DNA of 64,000 nt from CAWIJJ01 sp963836405 (GTDB lineage: Bacteria > Acidobacteriota > Terriglobia > Bryobacterales > Bryobacteraceae). Location of the stretch: assembly GCA_963836405.1 (NCBI GenBank), contig CAWIJL010000010.1:310001-374000 (forward strand), written 5' to 3'. The notes beneath the pieces were generated by a model. The model made no database searches. It was given only the letters and a program-made list of their open reading frames with translations, and was not told the origin of the DNA. Shown in pieces: positions 53,941 to 61,529 of the stretch; the first letter of the stretch is position 1; every line of letters begins with the position of its first letter. The position numbers and the translations under genes were made by a program.

Positions 53941-54969
53941 ATGACTTCGCATACACGATTTGCCGCGTTGACGGCGATGCTGGCGGGCGCACTGTCCGCG
54001 CAAACGTCGGAGTTTGTCGCCGACCCGATGCCCACTCCCTCGTGCCACGCTTCCACCATCGTGGAGGTGAAGCCTGGAGAGTTCATGTCGGCGTGGTTCG
54101 GGGGCGCGGGCGAGGGCCGTCCGGACGTGGCCATCTGGGGCGCGCGGCGCGAAGCCGGCAAGTGGCAGACGCCGGTGGAACTGGCGAGGGAGCCGGACAT
54201 CCCCACCTGGAATCCGGTGTTGTTCCGAACTCCGGACAAGCTGCTGTGGCTCTATTACAAATTCGGCCCGTCGCCGCAACAGTGGACCGCGGGGCGGCGC
54301 TTCAGCCGGGACGACGGCCAGACATGGTCCGCGCCCGAGCATCTGCCCGCCGGGATCTACGGGCCCATCCGCGCCAAACCGCTGGTGCGCGAGGACGGCA
54401 CCATCGTGAGCGGCACATCGGTGGAGAGCTACCATTCGTGGGCGGCGTGGATCGAGCGCAGCACGGATAACGGGAAGACCTGGACGCGGCACGGGCCGAT
54501 CGCCGCTCCGCCGCCGAATCCGGGCGCGTCGCCCGCGGCCAATCACGGCATCATTCAGCCGGCGGTGGTGCAGATCGAGGGGAAGCACCTGCGATTGTTT
54601 GCGCGCTCCACTCCCACGATCGGCCGCGTGTGCGTTTCCGACTCGATGGACGATGGCGTCACCTGGTCGCCGGCGCACGCCATCGACCTGCCCAACCCAA
54701 GCACCGGCCTTGACGTGGTGCGGCTCAAGGACGGGCGCTTCGTGCTGGTCTACAACCACACCGACCGCGGACGCACGCCGCTCAACCTGGCGGTGAGCGC
54801 GGACGGCGAGCACTGGAAGATGTTTCACGCGCTCGAAACCGAGCCCGGCGAGTATTCGTATCCCGCCATGATCCAGGGCAGCGACGGCAACCTGCACATC
54901 ACGTACACGTGGAAGCGGCAGCGCATCAAGTACGTGGAGTGGCCGCTCGCGCAGGTGCCGAAGCCCTGA
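53941..54969 (+). CDS. Exported sialidase/BNR-repeat protein
   Basis: A 342-residue protein with a short signal peptide (FAALTAMLAGALSAQ). Asp-box repeats SRDDGQTW, STDNGKTW and SMDDGVTW and a degenerate SADGEHW mark a six-bladed sialidase-type propeller; RAKPLVREDGTIVSGTS and RFVLVYNHTDRGRTPLNLAV are typical of the bacterial BNR-4/exo-alpha-sialidase family. It probably acts on a carbohydrate outside the cytoplasm, though sialic acid is not proven. ATG 53941 is chosen for the signal peptide; a TACACT -10-like box lies about 30 bases upstream. Divergent from the MFS transporter. Confidence 0.82.
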   Translation: MTSHTRFAALTAMLAGALSAQTSEFVADPMPTPSCHASTIVEVKPGEFMSAWFGGAGEGRPDVAIWGARREAGKWQTPVELAREPDIPTWNPVLFRTPDKLLWLYYKFGPSPQQWTAGRRFSRDDGQTWSAPEHLPAGIYGPIRAKPLVREDGTIVSGTSVESYHSWAAWIERSTDNGKTWTRHGPIAAPPPNPGASPAANHGIIQPAVVQIEGKHLRLFARSTPTIGRVCVSDSMDDGVTWSPAHAIDLPNPSTGLDVVRLKDGRFVLVYNHTDRGRTPLNLAVSADGEHWKMFHALETEPGEYSYPAMIQGSDGNLHITYTWKRQRIKYVEWPLAQVPKP

Positions 54970-55015
54970 GGCCGCGCCTGCCCGTTCCGCCGCACGCAGC
55001 GGCATTTCGTCACCC

Positions 55016-56653
55016 ATGATTTCCTTTTCGAACATCAACAAGCAGTACGGCCGCCAGCTTGTCTTCGTGGACGCTTCGTTCCAGTTGAATCCCGGAGAGA
55101 AAGTCGGGCTGGTGGGGCCGAACGGATCGGGGAAGACGACGCTGTTCCGAATGGTTGTAGGGGAAGAAGAGCCGGACGAAGGCGAGGTCTCGGTTCCCAG
55201 GCGGCTGACGATCGGCTACTTCCGGCAGGACGTGGAGGAGATGCAGGGCCGCTCGGTGCTGGACGAAGCCATCGCGGGCAGCGGCCGCGTGGGCGAGTTG
55301 CATCACGAGCTCGAGAGCCTGCAGCACGCGCTCGGAGATCCGGAGCTTGCGGACGAAATGGACCGGATCCTGGCGCGGTTCGGCGAGGTGCAGGAGGAAT
55401 ACGAGCACCTGGGCGGCTACGGGATCGAAGCGCAGGCGCGGGAAGTGCTGCACGGGCTGGGTTTCGCGGACGACCAGATCGACGGGGACGTGGGCGCGCT
55501 GTCGGGCGGCTGGAAGATGCGCGTGGCGCTGGCTCGGGTGTTGCTGGGGCGGCCCGATGTGCTGCTCATGGACGAGCCCACCAATCACCTGGACATCGAA
55601 TCGATCATCTGGCTGGAAGGCTTTCTGAAGTCGTACTCCGGGGCGCTGCTGATGACGTCGCACGACCGGGAGTTCATGAACCGGACGGTTGCGCGCATCG
55701 CCGAGATCGATTCGGGCGAGATCGTCACGTACTCGGGCAATTTCGATTTCTACGAACGGGAGCGGGCCATTCGCGAGGCCAACCAGCAGGCGGCCTTCGC
55801 GCGGCAGCAGGCGATGCTGGCCAAGGAACAGCGCTTCATCGACCGGTTCCGGACGCATGCCGCGAAGGCGGCGCAGGTGCAGAGCCGCATCAAGGCTCTC
55901 GACAAGATCGAGAAGATCGAACTGCCGCGAAAGCGACAGGTGGTGAAGTTCGAGTTTCGCGTGCCGCCGCGCTCGGGCGACCAGGTGGCGGTGATCGAAG
56001 ACCTGCACAAGAGCTACGGCCCGCGCGTGCTTTACGACGGGTTCGACCTGACGGTGCGGCGGGGAGAACGGTGGGCCGTGATGGGCCGGAACGGGGCGGG
56101 CAAGACCACGCTGCTGAAGATGATTGCCGGCGTGGCGGAGCCGGACGCGGGCAGCATCCGTCTGGGGGCGAGCCTGAACATGGGCTACTTCGCGCAGCAA
56201 TCTCTGGAAGTGCTGGATGCCAGGCTGACCGTGTTCGAGCAACTCCAACAGGATTTTCCGCAGGAAACGATCGGCGCCCTGCGCACGCTGGCCGGGGCCT
56301 TTCAATTCTCGGGTGAGGACGCGGACAAGCCGATCCGCGCGCTCTCGGGCGGCGAAAAATCGCGCCTCGCCATGGCGCGCATGCTTTTCAACCCGCCGAA
56401 CTTTTTGGTACTGGACGAGCCTACCAATCACATGGACCTGGCCACCAAGCAGATGCTGGTGGAGGCGCTGGGAGAATTCCAGGGGACGATGATTTTCGTT
56501 TCGCACGACCGTATGTTTCTTCGCGGCCTCGGCTCGCGCGTGCTGGAACTGGGCGGCGAAAGCGGTAAGGACCGCAAGCCGCTGGTGTATCCCGGCACGT
56601 ATGTCGAGTACGTGCAGCGCACGGGCCACGAGGCGCCCGGGGTATACTCCTGA
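55016..56653 (+). CDS. ABC-F family ATPase
   Basis: A 545-residue soluble protein with two ABC domains and no membrane segments. Domain 1: Walker A GLVGPNGSGKTTLF, signature LSGGWKMRVALA, Walker B VLLMDEPTNHLD. Domain 2: Walker A MGRNGAGKTTLLK, signature LSGGEKSRLAMA, Walker B FLVLDEPTNHMD. A charged linker (about 250-320) separates them, as in Uup/EttA translation factors. ABC-F proteins act on the ribosome, some protecting it from antibiotics. The exact subgroup is unclear. The gene ends 23 bases before the APC permease gene. Confidence 0.95.
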   Translation: MISFSNINKQYGRQLVFVDASFQLNPGEKVGLVGPNGSGKTTLFRMVVGEEEPDEGEVSVPRRLTIGYFRQDVEEMQGRSVLDEAIAGSGRVGELHHELESLQHALGDPELADEMDRILARFGEVQEEYEHLGGYGIEAQAREVLHGLGFADDQIDGDVGALSGGWKMRVALARVLLGRPDVLLMDEPTNHLDIESIIWLEGFLKSYSGALLMTSHDREFMNRTVARIAEIDSGEIVTYSGNFDFYERERAIREANQQAAFARQQAMLAKEQRFIDRFRTHAAKAAQVQSRIKALDKIEKIELPRKRQVVKFEFRVPPRSGDQVAVIEDLHKSYGPRVLYDGFDLTVRRGERWAVMGRNGAGKTTLLKMIAGVAEPDAGSIRLGASLNMGYFAQQSLEVLDARLTVFEQLQQDFPQETIGALRTLAGAFQFSGEDADKPIRALSGGEKSRLAMARMLFNPPNFLVLDEPTNHMDLATKQMLVEALGEFQGTMIFVSHDRMFLRGLGSRVLELGGESGKDRKPLVYPGTYVEYVQRTGHEAPGVYS

Positions 56654-56676
56654 AAATCGGGACGGGTGAGCCAAGG

Positions 56677-58650
56677 ATGGTGGAGCGCAAGCGCAGGAAG
56701 CAAAAAGAGGGCGGCGGGTATTCGCTGCCGCTTCTTCCGTATGAGCCGAAAGTGTACAAGAGCCCGTTTGCGCGCTGGCTGTTTCGAGGGCACCGGCTGG
56801 ACGCGGTGGAAGAACATCCGTCCACGCACCCGTGGTACCTGGTGCTCTGGCTCACCGGCGTTGATTACTTTTCGACCCTGGGCTATCAGCCCGGCATCGC
56901 GCTGCTGGCGGCGGGCGCGTTGTCACCGATCGCGACGGCTCTGCTGGTTGGCGTCACGCTGGTCTGCGCGCTGCCGATGTACGCGCAGGTGGCGGGACGC
57001 TCCTTCGTCGGGCTGGGCTCCATCGCCATGCTGGAGAACCTGTTTCACGGCTGGGGCGGCAAGCTGACGGTGCTGGCTCTGCTGGGGTTCGCGGCCACGG
57101 GCTTTGTCATCACGATGACGCTGTCGGCTGCCGACGCGGCGCTGCACGCCGTCGAGAATCCGTACCTGCACCCGCTGCTGGGCGACTCGCGGATGCTGGT
57201 GACGGTGATCTTGCTGGCCTGCCTGGCGGCCCTGTTTCTGCGCGGGTTCAACGAGGCGATCGGCCTGGCCACGTTCGTCGCCATTCCCTACCTGCTGCTG
57301 AACGTCGTGGTTCTGGTGCGCTGCTTCCTGCTGATCGCGGCGGACCCGGGCCTGGTCGCAAACTGGCGGGCGGCACTCGGCGCGCACGGCGACTGGACCA
57401 GCATCATTGTCGGATCGGCGCTGGTATTCCCGCGGCTGGCGCTGGGCCTGAGCGGATTTGAAACGGGCGTTTCGGTGATGCCGCTGATCCGCGGCGGCGC
57501 CGAAGACGCGGACAGCGACGTGCCGCACATCCGAGTGCGGAACACGCGCAAACTGCTGGCCGCCGCCGCGCTGATCATGAGCGTGATGCTGATCGCGTCG
57601 AGCTTCGTGACGACGCTGCTGATCGCGCCGCGGGATTATGCCAAGGACGGGGAGGCAAGCGGCCGCGCGGTGGCGTTTCTGGCGCACAAATACCTGGGCG
57701 ACGGGTTCGGATCGGTGTACGACTTCTCCACCATTCTCATCCTGTGGTTTGCCGGCGCTTCGGCCATGGTGGGCCTGCTGCACCTGATTCCGCGCTACCT
57801 CCCACGGTTCGGCATGGCGCCGTTCTGGGTTTCGTTTCCGCGTCCGCTGATTCTGGTGCTGTTCTCGATAACGGTCATCGTGACATTTTTTTTCGACGCG
57901 GAAGTGGACGCGCAGGCCGGCGCCTATGCGACCGGCGTGTTGAGCGTGATGCTCTCCGGAGCGTTCGCCGCGGCGCTCTCCCTGTGGCGCGAAGCAAGGC
58001 GTCTGTGGAGCTTGTATTGTTGGGGCATCGCCGCGATCTTTCTGTACGCGCTGCTGGGCAACGAGATCGAGCGTCCGGATGGAATCGTGATTGCGTCTGC
58101 ATTTATCCTGCTGACGGTGACGATCGGAGGTATCAGCCGATACACGCGCGCCACTGAACTGCGGGTTTCGGCGGTCACCTTCTGCGACGCCGAGTCGCGG
58201 GACATGTGGAGCGAGATCTGCGGGAAGAAAGTGAACCTGGTTCCGCTCAAGACCTCAGACGACGCATCGAGGAAGCGGAAAGCGGCCGAAATTCGCAAAC
58301 ATTACCAGGTGCGCGGACCGATCGCATTTCTGCACGTCGACCTGGCGGACAATCGCAGCGAGTTTCTGACGCCGATCCAGGTGGCGACGACCAGGGAAGG
58401 TCCGGATTACCTGATCGAAATCTCCGGTGCAATCGCCATCGCCAATACCGTGGCCTATGTCAGCGAGTTGATCGATCCCATCGCGCTCTTCCTGGGCCTC
58501 ACCAGGCAACAGCTCATGACGCAGGCGCTGCGTTTCTTTTTGCTCGGTGAAGGCGAGACCGGGGTGCTGGTCTACACGATCCTGCTGCGCTACTGGGAGT
58601 ACACGCCGGAAGACGACGTGCGACCGTTGATTTTCCTGATGTCCGATTGA
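56677..58650 (+). CDS. APC-superfamily permease with C-terminal cytoplasmic domain
   Basis: A 657-residue protein. After a basic N-terminus come about twelve hydrophobic segments, starting YLVLWLTGVDYFSTLGYQPG, the Gly-rich first-helix motif of amino-acid/polyamine permeases. The last ~170 residues (from YTRATELRVSAVTFCDAES) are soluble and include VRGPIAFLHVDLADNRSEFL; this domain recurs in large acidobacterial APC proteins. Substrate unknown. TATACT (56642-56647) may be its -10 box. It lies 23 bases after the ABC-F gene, so read-through is possible. Confidence 0.87.
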   Translation: MVERKRRKQKEGGGYSLPLLPYEPKVYKSPFARWLFRGHRLDAVEEHPSTHPWYLVLWLTGVDYFSTLGYQPGIALLAAGALSPIATALLVGVTLVCALPMYAQVAGRSFVGLGSIAMLENLFHGWGGKLTVLALLGFAATGFVITMTLSAADAALHAVENPYLHPLLGDSRMLVTVILLACLAALFLRGFNEAIGLATFVAIPYLLLNVVVLVRCFLLIAADPGLVANWRAALGAHGDWTSIIVGSALVFPRLALGLSGFETGVSVMPLIRGGAEDADSDVPHIRVRNTRKLLAAAALIMSVMLIASSFVTTLLIAPRDYAKDGEASGRAVAFLAHKYLGDGFGSVYDFSTILILWFAGASAMVGLLHLIPRYLPRFGMAPFWVSFPRPLILVLFSITVIVTFFFDAEVDAQAGAYATGVLSVMLSGAFAAALSLWREARRLWSLYCWGIAAIFLYALLGNEIERPDGIVIASAFILLTVTIGGISRYTRATELRVSAVTFCDAESRDMWSEICGKKVNLVPLKTSDDASRKRKAAEIRKHYQVRGPIAFLHVDLADNRSEFLTPIQVATTREGPDYLIEISGAIAIANTVAYVSELIDPIALFLGLTRQQLMTQALRFFLLGEGETGVLVYTILLRYWEYTPEDDVRPLIFLMSD

Positions 58651-58695
58651 GGGCGCGCGCGTCGGCGCGATTCGCGGTGCGTGTAAGATCGGTTC

Positions 58696-59979
58696 ATGTT
58701 CACGCGATTGATGGAGAGCCTGGCGGCAACCGAACGGCTGTCGGAGGTTTTCTCGGACGCTTCGGTGCTCCAGGCGATGCTCGATTTCGAAGCCGCGCTG
58801 GCGCGTGCCGAAGGCGAAGCCGCGGTGATTCCGCAAGCGGCGGCCGCGGCCATTTCGGAAACGGTGCGGGCCGGCGGCATCGACGCGGGTGACCTGGCGG
58901 CGAAGGCGCTGCTCGCGGGCACGCCCTCCATCCCGCTGGTGCGGATGCTGGCGGAACGGGTTCGCGCGCGCGACGTGGGTGCGGCGGACTTCGTCCACTG
59001 GGGAGCCACCAGCCAGGACGTGTCGGATACCGCGCTGGTGCTGCTGCTGAAGCGGTGCCGCTCTATTTTGTTCGCCGATCACAGGCGCCTCATGCGCGGC
59101 CTGCGGCGCCTGGCGGAGGATCACGCCGGTACGGCGATGCTGGGGCGGACGCTGCTTCAGCCGGCGCCTCCGGTGACTTTCGGTCTGAAGGCGGCCGGAT
59201 GGATGGCGGCAGCGAGGCGGGGCTGGTCGCGCGTTGAGAGCCGCTTCGAGGAGGCGCTCTGCCTGCAGTTTGGCGGCGCGAGCGGAACGCTGGCGGCTCT
59301 GGGCGACCGCGGTCTGGCCGTGAGTAAGGCGCTGGCTGCCGACCTCGGAATCGCCAATCCGGACGCGCCCTGGCACGGCCATCGCGACCGGCTGGCGGCC
59401 CTCGTCGCCGCGCTGGCCATCTACACCGGAAGCCTGGGCAAGATGGCCCTGGACATCGCGCTGCTGATGCAGTTCGAAGTTGGGGAGGCGGCCGAACCGG
59501 TGGTGGAAGGCCGCGGCGGATCTTCCTCGATGCCCCACAAGCGAAACCCGACTGCATGCATGCTGGCCATCGCGGCGGCGCGGAGGACCCCTGGACTCGT
59601 CGCCAACTTCCTCGGCGGAATGGTGCAGGAGCATGAGCGCGGGCTGGGAGGCTGGCAGTCGGAATGGCCGGCCGTGGAGGGCGTCGTGCAAGCGGCGGGC
59701 GTTGCGCTCGAATCGATGGCGGGAGTGGCGGAGGGGCTGACGGTGGATGCCGACCGCATGCGCCGCAACATCGATTCGACGGGCGGCGCGATCTTCGCCG
59801 AACGGGCGGTGATGGCGCTCACGCCCGCGATGGGCCGCGGCGCGGCGCGGCGCAAGGTGGAAGAATCGCTGCGCCGTACCGGATCCCCGCCCGAGGACGC
59901 CGGCGCACCGGACGATCCGGCCGGGTACCTGGGAAGCGCGGACGCGTTCCGCCTGCGGCTGCTCGAAGGAGGTGAGTAA
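58696..59979 (+). CDS. pcaB: 3-carboxy-cis,cis-muconate cycloisomerase
   Basis: A 427-residue member of the fumarase/aspartase superfamily. GSSSMPHKRNPTACM is the signature loop with the catalytic Ser, DFVHWGATSQDVSDTALVLL is the conserved segment 1, and the PcaB-type C-terminus is present. It lactonises 3-carboxymuconate to 4-carboxymuconolactone, the step after PcaGH. A second Met follows at 58711. TAAGAT (58684-58689) sits six bases before the ATG with no RBS, fitting a leaderless start. pcaL follows at once. Confidence 0.94.
   Translation: MFTRLMESLAATERLSEVFSDASVLQAMLDFEAALARAEGEAAVIPQAAAAAISETVRAGGIDAGDLAAKALLAGTPSIPLVRMLAERVRARDVGAADFVHWGATSQDVSDTALVLLLKRCRSILFADHRRLMRGLRRLAEDHAGTAMLGRTLLQPAPPVTFGLKAAGWMAAARRGWSRVESRFEEALCLQFGGASGTLAALGDRGLAVSKALAADLGIANPDAPWHGHRDRLAALVAALAIYTGSLGKMALDIALLMQFEVGEAAEPVVEGRGGSSSMPHKRNPTACMLAIAAARRTPGLVANFLGGMVQEHERGLGGWQSEWPAVEGVVQAAGVALESMAGVAEGLTVDADRMRRNIDSTGGAIFAERAVMALTPAMGRGAARRKVEESLRRTGSPPEDAGAPDDPAGYLGSADAFRLRLLEGGE
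59966..59975 (+). promoter_or_regulatory. Strong ribosome binding site of pcaL
   Basis: AAGGAGGTGA, nearly fully complementary to the 16S rRNA 3' end, overlaps the end of pcaB and lies five bases from ATG 59981. It rules out the in-frame GTG at 59972, which is part of it. Confidence 0.8.
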
Positions 59980-59980
59980 C

Positions 59981-61123
59981 ATGCCCTTCGCCGAGTCGGA
60001 CAGCTGCCGCGTCTATTACCGGCTGGAAGGTTCGCGGACGCGCCCGCTGCTGGTGCTGGTGCACGCGCTCGGCACCGATCATGGGATGTGGGATCCGCAG
60101 ATGCCGGCCCTGCTGCGCCACTTTCAGGTGCTCCGGCTGGACCTGCCTGGCCACGGCGCGTCGACGTCGCCTCCCGGTGACTACTCGATGTCGTTCCTGG
60201 GGGCGGCGGTGCTCGCCGCAGTGGACGCGACGGGCCGCGACCGGTTCGCCTGCTGCGGCCTTTCGCTGGGCGGGATGGTCGCCCAATGGCTGGGTGCGCA
60301 CGCCGGCGGACGCTTGGATGCGCTGGTCCTGGCCAACACCTCGCCGCGAGTGGAGGAACCCGCGATATTCGATGCGGTGCGCACGGCTGTGCTGCGCGAG
60401 GGCATGGGTGTCGTGGAAAGCGTGACGATGGAGCTCTTCTTTTCGTCTTCTGCCGCGCATCCTGCCGCGGACTCGATCCGCACTGTGCTGCTGGCCACCG
60501 ATCCGGTTGGATACGCCGGATGCTGCGCGGCCATTCGCGATCTGGACCATCGTCCGCTGCTGGGCGGCCTCGCCGTTCCCGCGCTGGTGATCGGTGGGGA
60601 CCGCGACATCTCGACGCCCTGGGAGGGCCACGGCTCGGTGCTGGCTGCCGGCATTCCGGGCGCGCGTTCACGCATGCTCGCGGCCGGGCATCTCTCAAAC
60701 CTGGAGCGGCCCTCCGGCTTCACCGCCGCGCTACTCGAATTCCTGCTGCCGGCGGCGCCGCCGGATACGCTGGCCGCCGGTTTTGCGATGCGCCGCTCCG
60801 TGTTGGGGAACGCGCATGTGGACCGCGCTATCGCCAATACGACCGGCCTCACGCGCGACTTTCAGGAGTTGATCGCGCGCTACGCGTGGGGATCGGTGTG
60901 GACTCGGCCGGGCCTGGACACGCGCACGCGGCGCCTGCTGGTGCTGGCCATTACCGCATCGCTGGGCCGCTGGGAGGAATTCCGTTTGCACGTGACCACC
61001 GGCCTCGCGGCGGAACTGGAAGCGGAAGATCTCGAAGAGGTCCTGCTACAGGTGGCCGTCTACGCGGGGGTGCCGGCGGCCAACACCGGCTTTCAGATCG
61101 CGTCCGAAAAACGGCCTACCTGA
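59981..61123 (+). CDS. pcaL: Fused 3-oxoadipate enol-lactonase / 4-carboxymuconolactone decarboxylase (PcaDC)
   Basis: A 380-residue fusion. The N-terminal alpha/beta-hydrolase (about 1-255) has VHALGTDHGMWDPQMP, nucleophile motif CGLSLGGMVAQW and a C-terminal LAAGHLSNLERP His. The C-terminal part (about 265-380), AGFAMRRSVLGNAHVDRAIA and VWTRPGLDTRTRRLLVLAIT, is a carboxymuconolactone decarboxylase. Together they convert 4-carboxymuconolactone to 3-oxoadipate. Such fusions (PcaL) are known from actinobacteria and some other groups. It lies one base after pcaB and 38 kb from the other pca genes. Confidence 0.94.
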   Translation: MPFAESDSCRVYYRLEGSRTRPLLVLVHALGTDHGMWDPQMPALLRHFQVLRLDLPGHGASTSPPGDYSMSFLGAAVLAAVDATGRDRFACCGLSLGGMVAQWLGAHAGGRLDALVLANTSPRVEEPAIFDAVRTAVLREGMGVVESVTMELFFSSSAAHPAADSIRTVLLATDPVGYAGCCAAIRDLDHRPLLGGLAVPALVIGGDRDISTPWEGHGSVLAAGIPGARSRMLAAGHLSNLERPSGFTAALLEFLLPAAPPDTLAAGFAMRRSVLGNAHVDRAIANTTGLTRDFQELIARYAWGSVWTRPGLDTRTRRLLVLAITASLGRWEEFRLHVTTGLAAELEAEDLEEVLLQVAVYAGVPAANTGFQIASEKRPT

Positions 61124-61529
61124 TCGTGACCGCCGCCGGTGGACCCGGTGGCGCCCTCCCCGCTCGCACCCAGCTCGGCCTCGACCACCGCTTGCGCAAA
61201 CAGCCCGGTGGGAAGAGCAACGAGCAGAAGGGCGCCGCAAATGTCCAGGATCGAACGGACCTCGCCGATTGAGGATAGGGCGGCAGGTTGACAGGCCAAC
61301 TGGGGAAACGACCCCTATCCTTCAGCGTCGAAAATGATACGTTCCAACGTTTACCGCAGCGATTCGTGCGGGGCCTCACGTTAACGATAAACACAAGAGA
61401 TTCCGCTACTGCCATTTCAGTTTCAATGTCAGTCGTTCAGGGTATCGGGGGAGGCGGCGGGAAAGGTCATAATCGACTCACACCGTCGCTCCGGGTGAGC
61501 GACCATCTTCCGTTCAGGAGTCGATAATA
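61124..61529. other. Intergenic region before the second TonB receptor
   Basis: In these 406 bases I see no convincing gene. A TTG-initiated minus-strand frame (61093-61299, 68 codons) contains a hydrophobic stretch ending FAQA but has no RBS and overlaps pcaL. The right half (61330-61529) is less GC-rich and probably holds the receptor's promoter. Confidence 0.4.

Noticed and set aside
61093..61299. A 68-codon minus-strand frame with a hydrophobic segment ending in FAQA
   Set aside because: TTG start, no RBS, overlap with the end of pcaL, and a low-complexity Gly/Ser/Thr tail; too weak to call a gene.
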